Positions 35,182 through 43,309 of a stretch of DNA of 64,000 bases are shown here, piece by piece. A program made the position numbers and the translations under genes. This DNA comes from Pseudomonas graminis. Its GTDB lineage: Bacteria > Pseudomonadota > Gammaproteobacteria > Pseudomonadales > Pseudomonadaceae. The notes beneath the pieces were generated by a model. The model was not told the DNA's origin and did not search any database. It worked only from the letters and a program-made list of their open reading frames with translations. Within the stretch, counting starts at the first letter, position 1. Each line of letters starts with the position of its first letter. Where the stretch lies: NCBI RefSeq assembly GCF_001705435.1, contig NZ_MDEN01000069.1:310001-374000 (forward strand). Direction: 5' to 3'.

Positions 35182-36654
35182 TCAGGCCAGCGCTTTGGAC
35201 GCCAGCCAGAACAAGCCTGCCGACAGCGCGACAGTGGCGGGCAGGGTCAACACCCATGCCAGCAGAATGTTGCGAACTGTCCCGCCCTGCAGGCCGCTCT
35301 TGTTCGCCACCATGGTCCCGGCAACGCCGGACGACAGGATGTGAGTCGTTGAAACCGGCAGGCTGAACACGTTGGCCAGCGCGATGGCGCTCGCGGTGGT
35401 GATCTGTGCAGACATGCCCTGAGCGTAGGTCATGCCTTGCTTGCCGATCTTCTCGCCGATGGTCAGCACGACGCGTTTCCAGCCGACCATGGTGCCGATG
35501 CCCAGCGCCAATGCAACGGCGAAGATGACCCAGAACGGCGCGTATTCAGTGGTCGCGGTCAGGTCCTTGCGCAGTTTCTCCAGATCCGATTTTTCACGGG
35601 CATCCAGGGCCGGCAGCTTGCCGACTTTGCGTGCCGTGTCGTCCAGGCACAGTAAGTAGCGACGCACTTCGATGCGACGCTCCGGTGCGAGGCTGTGGTA
35701 GTCGTTGACGCCCTTGAGGTTGCTCAACAGCGCATCAATGGTCGGCTCGGTTTGCTCAGGGTTGCAGCTGAAACGCTCGGGCAGGTCGCCGGCCGCCGAT
35801 TTGCCCAATGCCAGGTACTCGCCCAGCGTCGCGTTATTGCGCTGGTAAAACTGGCTCAGGTGCTGGGTCGCGTCGCGGGTGCGTTCGATCTGGTAGGTCG
35901 TGGTGCTCAGGTCGAGCACGAACTGCGCCGGGACGATACCGATCAGCACCAGCATGATCAGGCCGATGCCTTTCTGACCATCGTTGGAGCCGTGAACAAA
36001 GCTCACCGCCATCGCCGAAATCACCAGAACCAGGCGATTCCAGAAAGGAGGATGCTTTTTGTCGTCGAGCTTGCGGCGCTGTTCCGGGGTCTTGTGCATT
36101 TTGGACAGGGGACGCCAGGCCTTGAGCCCCAGCAGTACCAGACCTGCCACGATGAAGCCGGCCAATGGCGAGAACACCAGCGAAGCGCCGATATCGATCG
36201 CTTTTTGCCAGTTAACGCCTTCGCCCAGCGGAATGTTATTGATCAGCGCATTGGCCAGGCCTACACCCAGAATCGACCCGATCAGCGTGTGGGAGCTGGA
36301 TGCCGGGATACCAAAATACCAGGTGCCGAGGTTCCAGGTAATGGCCGCCGCCAGCAGCGAAAACACCATGGCCAGACCGTGACCGGTGTTGACGTTGATC
36401 AACAACTCGACCGGCAGCAGATGGACGATGGCATACGCCACGCCGACGCCACCCAGGAGCACCCCGAGAAAATTGAACACACCCGAGAAAAATACCGCCA
36501 GATGAGGCGGCATGGCCTTGGTGTAAATGACTGTCGCCACCGCGTTGGCGGTGTCATGAAAGCCGTTGATGAACTCGAAGGTGAGGACAAACGCCAGGGC
36601 GAGCAACAAGCTCACAATCACCCAAGCATCCAGTCCGCTGAATAAATCGATCAT
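35182..36654 (-). CDS. pitA: Low-affinity inorganic phosphate transporter, Pit family
   Basis: 490-residue PiT permease that imports metal-phosphate with protons. Both halves of the duplicated family signature are visible: FEFINGFHDTANAVATVIYT near the N-terminus and GSNDGQKGIGLIMLVL in the middle, plus VSTTHILSSGVAGTM near the end. A large soluble loop of about 130 residues separates two blocks of membrane helices, as in E. coli PitA (499). Monocistronic. Confidence 0.93.
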   Translation of the reverse strand: MIDLFSGLDAWVIVSLLLALAFVLTFEFINGFHDTANAVATVIYTKAMPPHLAVFFSGVFNFLGVLLGGVGVAYAIVHLLPVELLINVNTGHGLAMVFSLLAAAITWNLGTWYFGIPASSSHTLIGSILGVGLANALINNIPLGEGVNWQKAIDIGASLVFSPLAGFIVAGLVLLGLKAWRPLSKMHKTPEQRRKLDDKKHPPFWNRLVLVISAMAVSFVHGSNDGQKGIGLIMLVLIGIVPAQFVLDLSTTTYQIERTRDATQHLSQFYQRNNATLGEYLALGKSAAGDLPERFSCNPEQTEPTIDALLSNLKGVNDYHSLAPERRIEVRRYLLCLDDTARKVGKLPALDAREKSDLEKLRKDLTATTEYAPFWVIFAVALALGIGTMVGWKRVVLTIGEKIGKQGMTYAQGMSAQITTASAIALANVFSLPVSTTHILSSGVAGTMVANKSGLQGGTVRNILLAWVLTLPATVALSAGLFWLASKALA

Positions 36655-36898
36655 GGAAGGTTTTCTGACCCGGTCTTAAGGGGGCGGGATTATGACAGAA
36701 AAAAAACTGCGCGATAGGCGCGCTGCTCATTGGTAGCAGCCTGCGACGAAATTTCTGTCCTGCCAGCCCGTTGACTTCCTGTCGTGAAGGAGCGTGCGAA
36801 GCATCCCTGAACCATAGACGAGTCTGTAAAACCTGGCGTTAAGGCACTTGAAACGCTTGCCGTCGGCTGTTTGAGTCAGCGACCGGCAAGCGGGCGAC
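36655..36898. other. Spacer between pitA and a small gene
   Basis: About 240 bases without a supported gene. An inverted pair CGCTTGCCGTCGGC / GCGACCGGCAAGCG lies at 36853-36892 and could act as a weak terminator for the small gene at 36899. The pitA promoter is expected here. Confidence 0.4.
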
Positions 36899-37096
36899 TC
36901 AAGGCTCTTCCTTGAGTTCTTCTTCCATCTTCTGCAGCTCTTGCTTGAACGCCTGGTCAAGCAGGCTGGCCCGTTTGCGCCAGGGCTTGCGCTCTGGCTC
37001 GGGCTGGGCGGCGTATGTTGTCACTTCGCCGCCGTACACTTCTTTGTAACGTTGTTCCTGGCGCTCTAGTTCTGCGCGCAGTTCATCTTTGGTCAC
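36899..37096 (-). CDS. Small charged hypothetical protein
   Basis: 65 residues with GTG start at 37096: (M)TKDELRAELERQEQRYKEVYGGEV, a basic middle (KPWRKR) and a Glu-rich helical C-terminus ending ELKEEP. Likely soluble and helical, with no membrane segment. The frame continues upstream to 37171 but the prefix is unlike a protein of this kind. Composition and codon use fit a real gene. Function unknown. Confidence 0.65.
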   Translation of the reverse strand: MTKDELRAELERQEQRYKEVYGGEVTTYAAQPEPERKPWRKRASLLDQAFKQELQKMEEELKEEP

Positions 37097-37679
37097 GTTA
37101 ATACCTGATCGAGTCGAATGTAATCCCGGTGATGACGCCGAGTCTGGAAGTGTCGCACCTGACGATCGCAATGTATCGGATCAGGAGTACTCATCGGGCA
37201 GGGGCGCTGCGCAGGATGATTAACACTTCAAGCAAGGGCGGCTACGTGCACCAGAATGAAAAAACTGTCGTAGCAACATTCTTTATTGATTGCCTGCAGG
37301 ATGGCAAATGACCAAGGTATTGGCCTGCCGTCGCTGAACATTGCGATCGAGTCGAGCAATGCCTGCGTGAGTTTGGATCCATGCCGGATAAGGCGGTGGG
37401 TTAAACAGCGCGGTAGCGGTATTGGGCCTCAATGACGGCCACTATCGCGAAGATGCGCAGGCGAGTCAACTGTCGAGACTGTCGCAGTCGGACAACTGAG
37501 GATTTATACCTTTTTGATGTACGAAGGTTCCTAAGTTGCCCAGTCCGATTTATGACGTAACTTGGTGAGTCAAATGTTTAACGCTACAGGCAGTTTTCTG
37601 GCGACGTAAATTCACGGGTTATGAAACCGCGAATAGCAGATGTGTATTTATGCGCTTACAGATAAATGCGAAAGGCAGA
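37097..37679. other. Gene-free, relatively AT-rich region upstream of pcaR
   Basis: Almost 600 bases without a supported gene. A 35-codon open stretch at 37392-37499 (reading LNDGHYREDAQASQLSRLSQ before a stop) has protein-like composition but no start, and may be a gene remnant. The part 37500-37680 is AT-rich compared with neighbours. Confidence 0.45.
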
Positions 37680-37771
37680 GACAAAAACGGCCTTGGGTTA
37701 GCAAGGCCGTGCCTGGGACTTCTCAGTGGGTACCTGACCAGTAATCCAAAGAAGCCTCATATGGCAGGTGA
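37680..37771 (-). ncRNA. Candidate small RNA divergent from pcaR
   Basis: Read on the minus strand, ACGGCCTTG (37710-37702) and CAAGGCCGT (37695-37687) form a strong hairpin followed by TTTTTG, a good intrinsic terminator. No gene lies in the roughly 200 bases upstream that it could serve. A TTGACC at 37800-37795 with a weak -10 (TACCTT, 17-base spacing) could drive a transcript of about 90 nt. It abuts the pcaR operator. Purely predicted. Confidence 0.3.
37682..37710 (-). terminator. Orphan leftward rho-independent terminator
   Basis: Nine-base stem with a six-base loop and T5 on the minus strand. No coding gene reads into it from the right; it may end the candidate small RNA at 37680-37771. 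Confidence 0.7.
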
Positions 37772-37800
37772 AAGGTATAAGCAACCGTACGGCCGGTCAA

Positions 37801-37834
37801 TTGCGATTATCGCCCACTCGTTCGATAATCGCAC
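37801..37834 (+). promoter_or_regulatory. pcaR promoter with two PcaR-type operators
   Basis: TTGCGA (37801-37806), 17 bases, GATAAT (37824-37829) forms a credible -35/-10 pair. GCGATTATCGC overlaps the -35 and GTTCGATAATCGCAC (37820-37834) overlaps the -10; the latter is the PcaR site wording I recall from P. putida. Two sites 19-20 bases apart place PcaR on one face over both promoter elements, consistent with autorepression. Confidence 0.75.
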
Positions 37835-37915
37835 AAAGCTGGCTTGCCGTGGGTTCCAAAACAGGCGAGAGTGGCGTTCTACAAGGCTTTCGCGGCCACG
37901 ACGAACGGTGCCAGC

Positions 37916-38758
37916 ATGAACGATCAATTGCGTAATTCTTTCACGTCACTTGCGCCGCCGATTGTTGCGTCCCCCGCTAAAAGGATTCAGGCGCTCACCG
38001 GTGATCCTGACTTCATGACCTCTCTGGCGCGAGGGTTGGCCGTCATCCATGCATTTCAAGAGCGCAAGCGGCACCTGACCATCGCGCAGATCAGCCACCG
38101 CACGGAAATCCCCAGAGCAGCAGTTCGTCGCTGCCTGCACACACTGATCAAGCTGGGTTACGCCACCACTGACGGCCGCACGTACTCGCTGCTGCCGAAA
38201 GTGCTGACCCTCGGCCATGCCTATTTGTCCTCGACACCCTTGGCGGTCTCGTCGCAGCCGTATCTGGATCGCATGAGTGATCAGCTGCACGAGGCCTGCA
38301 ACATGGCCACACTGGAAGGCGACGACATTCTTTATATAGCCCGCTCCGCCACGACTCAGCGATTGATCTCCGTGGACCTGGCAGTGGGTGGGCGTTTGCC
38401 GGCGTACTGCACGTCCATGGGCAGAATCCTGCTGGCGGCGCTGGACGATGTGTCGTTGCAGGAATACCTCGACCATGTCGACCTGCAACCCAAAACCAGC
38501 CGCACCTTGCGCACTCCCGAAGCCTTGCTCGAATGCCTGCAGCAAGTGCGACAACAGGGCTGGTGTATTGTCGACCAGGAACTCGAGCAGGGTTTGCGTT
38601 CCATCGCGGTGCCGGTCTACGACGCATCGGGTCAGGTGCTCGCGGCGCTCAATGTCAGCACCAGCGCCGGTCGGGTAACGCGTAACGAGCTGGAGCAGAA
38701 GTTCTTGCCCATCATGCTGGATGCCAGCCGTGACCTCAGCACGCAGCTCTTTACCTGA
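37916..38758 (+). CDS. pcaR: IclR-family regulator PcaR of the beta-ketoadipate pathway
   Basis: 280-residue regulator activated by beta-ketoadipate. N-terminal winged helix-turn-helix (FMTSLARGLAVIHAFQERKR then ISHRTEIPRAAVRRCLHTL) and a C-terminal IclR effector domain with SVDLAVGGRLPAYCTSMGR and GLRSIAVPVYDASG. The ATG at 37916 is chosen because the frame upstream to 37844 runs through the promoter region. It is followed by pcaI in the same direction, with 168 bases and a second pair of PcaR-type sites between them. Confidence 0.92.
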   Translation: MNDQLRNSFTSLAPPIVASPAKRIQALTGDPDFMTSLARGLAVIHAFQERKRHLTIAQISHRTEIPRAAVRRCLHTLIKLGYATTDGRTYSLLPKVLTLGHAYLSSTPLAVSSQPYLDRMSDQLHEACNMATLEGDDILYIARSATTQRLISVDLAVGGRLPAYCTSMGRILLAALDDVSLQEYLDHVDLQPKTSRTLRTPEALLECLQQVRQQGWCIVDQELEQGLRSIAVPVYDASGQVLAALNVSTSAGRVTRNELEQKFLPIMLDASRDLSTQLFT

Positions 38759-38806
38759 TGCTTAAAGGGCCGGACACACGCAGCCGGCTCGCAATCACCA
38801 CTCTCC

Positions 38807-38838
38807 GTTCGGTGATCGAACACTTAGTCGATTATCGG
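38807..38838 (+). promoter_or_regulatory. pcaI promoter with PcaR-type operators
   Basis: GTTCGGTGATCGAAC (38807-38821) and TCGATTATCGG (38828-38838) repeat the operator pair seen at pcaR with similar spacing. TTCGGT (38808-38813), 16 bases, GATTAT (38830-38835) is a weak promoter of the kind that needs an activator. This supports PcaR activation of the structural genes. Confidence 0.7.
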
Positions 38839-38926
38839 ATTGTTCCGCTTCGGCCCCAGGCATAACCTCATTTGCAACGCCGCCTCTGTCGAGACACGGT
38901 AACCAAGTGTGAACCTGGAGCACCCC

Positions 38927-39787
38927 ATGGCTGCAATTCTTTCCCTTCACGAAGCGGTGACGCAATTCGTCAACGATGGCGACACCGTTGCGCTGGAAGG
39001 CTTCACCCACCTGATTCCTACCGCGGCGGGCCACGAGCTCATCCGTCAGAAGAAGAAAGACCTGACGCTGGTGCGCATGACCCCCGACTTGATCTATGAC
39101 CAATTGATCGGCGCAGGCTGTGCGAAACGGCTGATTTTCTCATGGGGCGGCAATCCGGGCGTCGGCTCGCTGCATCGGCTTCGCGATGCGGTCGAGCGGC
39201 AATGGCCGCAACCCCTGGAGATTGAAGAACACAGCCATGCCGACCTTGCCAACGCCTACGTGGCGGGGGCGTCGGGCCTGCCTTTCGCGGTGCTGCGTGC
39301 TTACGCCGGCTCCGATCTGCCGAAGGTCAACCCGCTGATCAAATCCGTGACGTGCCCATTCACCGGCGAAGTGCTGGCGGCGGTGCCGGCGGTACGTCCT
39401 GACGTCACCGTTATCCATGCTCAAAAAGCCGATCGCAAAGGTAACGTGCTGCTGTGGGGCATCCTTGGCGTGCAGAAAGAGGCAGCGTTGGCGGCCAAGC
39501 GCTGCATCGTCACGGTCGAGGAAATCGTCGATGACCTCAAGGCACCGATGAACGCTTGCGTGCTGCCAACCTGGGCGCTCAGTGCTGTCTGCCTTGTGCC
39601 CGGCGGCGCTCATCCTTCCTACGCCCACGGCTACTACGAACGCGACAACCGTTTCTATCAGGCGTGGGACGCCATCGCCCGCGACCGTGAGGGGTTTACC
39701 GCCTGGATTGACGAATACATCCATGGCACCCGGGATTTCGGTGAGTTCAAGAGCAAGCTGGCCCATGTGGCGGAGACCAACAAGTGA
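38927..39787 (+). CDS. pcaI: 3-oxoadipate CoA-transferase subunit A
   Basis: With subunit B, moves CoA from succinyl-CoA to beta-ketoadipate. The 286-residue chain (start MAAILSLHEAVTQFVNDGDT, CTGGAG site upstream) contains the CoA-transferase I motif EGFTHLIPTAAGHELIRQ and a SWGGNPGVGS loop. It is longer than the P. putida PcaI (about 231) and resembles the CatI-type or PA0226-type subunit. Overlaps pcaJ by four bases. Confidence 0.9.
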   Translation: MAAILSLHEAVTQFVNDGDTVALEGFTHLIPTAAGHELIRQKKKDLTLVRMTPDLIYDQLIGAGCAKRLIFSWGGNPGVGSLHRLRDAVERQWPQPLEIEEHSHADLANAYVAGASGLPFAVLRAYAGSDLPKVNPLIKSVTCPFTGEVLAAVPAVRPDVTVIHAQKADRKGNVLLWGILGVQKEAALAAKRCIVTVEEIVDDLKAPMNACVLPTWALSAVCLVPGGAHPSYAHGYYERDNRFYQAWDAIARDREGFTAWIDEYIHGTRDFGEFKSKLAHVAETNK

Positions 39788-40563
39788 ACTACTCCACAAG
39801 CGAAATGATGACCGTTGCCGCCGCACGTCGGTTGAAAAATGGCGCCGTGTGCTTTGTCGGCATTGGTCTGCCCTCCAAAGCGGCCAATCTGGCGCGCCTG
39901 ACGTCATCGCCTGACGTGGTGCTGATTTATGAATCAGGGCCCATCGGTGCCAAGCCTGATGTGCTGCCGCTGTCCATCGGTGACGGCGAACTGGCGGAAA
40001 CCGCTGACACCGTGGTGTCCACCAGCGAAATCTTCCGTTACTGGCTGCAGGGCGGTCGGGTCGATGTCGGGTTTCTCGGCGCGGCTCAGGTCGACCGGTT
40101 CGGCAATATCAACACAACGGTGGTCGGCGACTACCACCACCCGAAAGTGCGCCTGCCGGGGGCGGGGGGCGCGCCGGAGATCGCCGGGTCGGCCAAAGAA
40201 GTGCTGATCATCCTCAAGCAGTCGCCGCGGACGTTCGTTAACAAGCTGGACTTCCTGACCTCAGTCGGCCACGGCGAAGGCGGCGACGCCCGCAAGCGCC
40301 TCGGCCTGCCGGGGGCCGGGCCGGTTGGCATTATCACTGACCTGTGCATCATGGAGCCGGAGGCGGGCACCCACGAATTCGTCGTGACCACGCTGCACCC
40401 GGGCGTGACCCGCGAGCAGGTGATCGCCGCCACCGGTTGGGACGTGCGTTTTGCCGACACCGTCGCGAATTCCGATGCGCCAAGTGAGTACGAACTGAAC
40501 GCGCTGCGTGATCTGGAAGCGCGGACCGCTGCCGCCCATGGTCAAACGCCGGGAGAAGCATGA
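39784..40563 (+). CDS. pcaJ: 3-oxoadipate CoA-transferase subunit B
   Basis: 259 residues. The catalytic Glu is Glu50 in IYESGPIGA, and GGGDYHHPKV-like substrate loops (VVGDYHHPKVRLPGAGGAPE) follow. CatJ/PA0227 type. Starts in the ATGA overlap with pcaI and ends in an ATGATG overlap with pcaF, so three enzymes are translationally coupled. Confidence 0.92.
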   Translation: MNYSTSEMMTVAAARRLKNGAVCFVGIGLPSKAANLARLTSSPDVVLIYESGPIGAKPDVLPLSIGDGELAETADTVVSTSEIFRYWLQGGRVDVGFLGAAQVDRFGNINTTVVGDYHHPKVRLPGAGGAPEIAGSAKEVLIILKQSPRTFVNKLDFLTSVGHGEGGDARKRLGLPGAGPVGIITDLCIMEPEAGTHEFVVTTLHPGVTREQVIAATGWDVRFADTVANSDAPSEYELNALRDLEARTAAAHGQTPGEA

Positions 40564-41762
40564 TGCGTGACGTCTTTATCTGTGACGCGATTCGTACCCC
40601 CATTGGCCGTTTTGGTGGCGCCCTGGCGAGCGTTCGGGCGGATGATCTGGCAGCGTTGCCGATCAAGGCCCTGATGGCGCGCAACCCATCGGTCAACTGG
40701 GATGAGCTGGACGAAGTGTTCCTTGGCTGCGCCAATCAGGCCGGTGAGGACAACCGTAACGTCGCCCGTATGGCGGCGCTGTTGGCGGGGTTGCCGGCCA
40801 GCGTGCCGGGCGTGACCCTCAATCGCCTGTGCGCTTCGGGCCTGGACGCGGTGGGTTCTGCGTTCCGCGCCATCGCCTGCGGTGAAATGGAGCTGGTCAT
40901 CGCCGGCGGCGTCGAATCCATGTCCCGCGCGCCGTTCGTGATGGGCAAGGCCGACACGGCATTCGGCCGCACCCAAAAGCTGGAAGACACCACCCTGGGC
41001 TGGCGTTTCGTCAATCCGCAGATGAAGGACCGGTACGGCGTTGAGAGCATGCCGCAGACCGGCGACAACGTCGCTGAGGATTTCGGCATCTCCCGGGAGG
41101 ATCAGGATGCGTTCGCCCTGCGCAGCCAGCAACGCACGGCGGCGGCTCAGGCTGCGGGCTTCTTCGCCGAAGAAATCGTGCCCGTGTGGGTCGCCCACAA
41201 GAAAGGCGAGACCGTCGTCGACACCGACGAGCACCCCCGTGCCGACACCAGCCTTGAGGCACTCGGCAAGCTCAAGCCGGTCAACGGCCCCGGCAAAACG
41301 GTCACGGCCGGCAACGCAGCGGGGCTGAACGACGGCGCGGCGGCGATGATTCTGGCGTCCGCCGAAGCCGTGAAGAAACACGGCCTGACGCCCCGCGCCC
41401 GCGTGTTGGGCATGGCCAGTGCCGGCGTGGAGCCACGCGTCATGGGCATCGGCCCGGTGCCGGCGGTGCGCAAACTGCTTGGACGGCTGGGGATGGCGGT
41501 CAGTGATTTCGACGTCATCGAACTCAACGAGGCCTTCGCCAGCCAAGGCTTGGCGGTCATGCGTGAGCTGGGCATCGCCGACGACTCGCCGAAGGTCAAT
41601 CCCAACGGTGGCTCGATCTCGCTGGGGCATCCGCTGGGGATGAGTGGCGCGCGTCTGGTGCTGACGGCCTTGCATCAATTGGAGAAAACCGGCGGCGGCA
41701 AAGCGCTGGCAACAATGTGCGTCGGTGTGGGGCAGGGGCTGGCCCTCGCGATAGCGCGCTAA
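40560..41762 (+). CDS. pcaF: 3-oxoadipyl-CoA thiolase
   Basis: Cleaves 3-oxoadipyl-CoA to succinyl-CoA and acetyl-CoA, the final pathway step. 400 residues; the acylated Cys is Cys91 in LNRLCASGLDAVGS, the general-base motif is NGGSISLGHPLGMSGAR and the second Cys lies in TMCVGVGQG near the C-terminus. Start may be ATG 40560 or 40563. All catalytic residues are present. Confidence 0.95.
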   Translation: MMRDVFICDAIRTPIGRFGGALASVRADDLAALPIKALMARNPSVNWDELDEVFLGCANQAGEDNRNVARMAALLAGLPASVPGVTLNRLCASGLDAVGSAFRAIACGEMELVIAGGVESMSRAPFVMGKADTAFGRTQKLEDTTLGWRFVNPQMKDRYGVESMPQTGDNVAEDFGISREDQDAFALRSQQRTAAAQAAGFFAEEIVPVWVAHKKGETVVDTDEHPRADTSLEALGKLKPVNGPGKTVTAGNAAGLNDGAAAMILASAEAVKKHGLTPRARVLGMASAGVEPRVMGIGPVPAVRKLLGRLGMAVSDFDVIELNEAFASQGLAVMRELGIADDSPKVNPNGGSISLGHPLGMSGARLVLTALHQLEKTGGGKALATMCVGVGQGLALAIAR

Positions 41763-41782
41763 GCGGCAGTCCTGCAACTCAG

Positions 41783-41836
41783 CCACCCGAGTCATCGGTT
41801 GCTTCCACGAAAGGAGCAACTTGCTGACTCGGGTGG
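41783..41836 (+). terminator. Large hairpin between pcaF and pcaT
   Basis: CCACCCGAGTCA (41783-41794) pairs with TGACTCGGGTGG (41825-41836), with an inner GTTGCT / AGCAAC stem. No T-run follows, so it is not a standard terminator; it may stabilise the upstream mRNA or reduce transcription into pcaT. Confidence 0.55.
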
Positions 41837-41931
41837 TTGTCCTTGTGATGTCGAAACGTTACTGCTTAAGTCTAAATGTTGCAGGTTATGTCTTAGACTG
41901 GCTGACCTTACTAACACCTGGGGAGATAATA

Positions 41932-43221
41932 ATGACAACGACTCACTACACCGGCGAAGAACGGCGCAAGCGGATCTTCGCCATCGTCGGGGCTTCATCG
42001 GGCAACCTCGTCGAATGGTTCGACTTCTACGTCTACGCCTTCTGCGCCATCTATTTCGCGCCTGCGTTCTTTCCTTCCGATGACCCGACCGTTCAATTGC
42101 TCAATACAGCGGGTGTTTTTGCTGCTGGCTTCCTGATGCGGCCTATCGGCGGCTGGCTGTTCGGTCGCGTGGCCGACAAGCACGGACGCAAGAACTCGAT
42201 GATGATTTCCGTGCTGATGATGTGTGCGGGCTCGCTGGTCATTGCCTGTCTTCCCACCTATGCATCGATCGGTGCCTGGGCGCCGTTTCTGCTGTTGATG
42301 GCGCGCCTGTTTCAAGGCCTGTCGGTGGGTGGTGAGTACGGCACCACCGCCACGTACATGAGCGAAGTCGCGTTGCGGGGGCAGCGCGGGTTTTTCGCTT
42401 CGTTTCAGTACGTGACGCTGATTGGCGGCCAGCTGTTGGCCGTGCTGACCGTGGTCATTCTGCAGCAGTTTCTCAGTGCCGATGAGCTGAAAGCCTACGG
42501 CTGGCGGATTCCGTTCGTGGTCGGTGCGGTGGCGGCGGTAATTTCGCTGGTGCTGCGTCGGTCGCTGAAAGAGACCACCACCGCCGAAGTCCGTCAGAAC
42601 AAAGACGCGGGCAGCGTGTCTGCGTTGTTTCGCGATCACAAAGCGGCGTTCATCACCGTGCTCGGCTACACCGCCGGCGGCTCGCTGATTTTCTACACCT
42701 TCACCACGTATATGCAGAAATACCTGGTCAACACCGTGCACATGGACGCCAAGGTCGCGAGCTACATCATGACCGGCGCACTGTTCCTGTACATGTGCAT
42801 GCAGCCGGTGTTCGGCATGCTCGCTGACAAGATCGGCCGTCGCGCTTCGATGCTGTGGTTCGGCGGGCTGGGCACGCTGTGCACGGTGCCGCTGCTGCTG
42901 ACCCTGAAAACCACCACCAGCCCGATCATCGCGTTCGTGCTGATCACCCTGGCGCTGGCCATCGTCAGTTTCTACACCTCCATCAGCGGCCTGGTGAAAG
43001 CCGAGATGTTCCCCGTTCAGGTTCGTGCGCTGGGCGTTGGTCTGGCCTACGCCGTGGCTAACGCGATCTTCGGTGGCTCGGCTGAATACGTGGCCCTGGG
43101 CCTGAAGAACATGGGCATGGAAAACACCTTCTACTGGTACGTCACCGCGATGATGGCGATTGCTTTTCTGTTCAGCCTGCGACTGCCGAAGAAGCCGGCT
43201 TACCTGCACGAAGATCACTGA
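41932..43221 (+). CDS. pcaT: MHS-family dicarboxylate transporter PcaT
   Basis: 429-residue, 12-helix MFS permease of the metabolite:H+ symporter branch, for beta-ketoadipate or similar dicarboxylates. Motifs: NLVEWFDFYVYAF, GRVADKHGRKNS, GLSVGGEYGTTATYMSE, and a second half starting at ITVLGYTAGG. The ATG at 41932 follows GGGGAGATAATA. Position after pcaF matches pcaT in other pseudomonads. It is closely similar in wording to the KgtP-like protein at 60895. Confidence 0.9.
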   Translation: MTTTHYTGEERRKRIFAIVGASSGNLVEWFDFYVYAFCAIYFAPAFFPSDDPTVQLLNTAGVFAAGFLMRPIGGWLFGRVADKHGRKNSMMISVLMMCAGSLVIACLPTYASIGAWAPFLLLMARLFQGLSVGGEYGTTATYMSEVALRGQRGFFASFQYVTLIGGQLLAVLTVVILQQFLSADELKAYGWRIPFVVGAVAAVISLVLRRSLKETTTAEVRQNKDAGSVSALFRDHKAAFITVLGYTAGGSLIFYTFTTYMQKYLVNTVHMDAKVASYIMTGALFLYMCMQPVFGMLADKIGRRASMLWFGGLGTLCTVPLLLTLKTTTSPIIAFVLITLALAIVSFYTSISGLVKAEMFPVQVRALGVGLAYAVANAIFGGSAEYVALGLKNMGMENTFYWYVTAMMAIAFLFSLRLPKKPAYLHEDH

Positions 43222-43309
43222 TCCCCGGATCTTGAGGCGCGCGTCCTTGCCGGGCGCGTGCTGTCCCTATTGATCACACTCATTCCACGTGTTTCACGGA
43301 GCGACTGCC

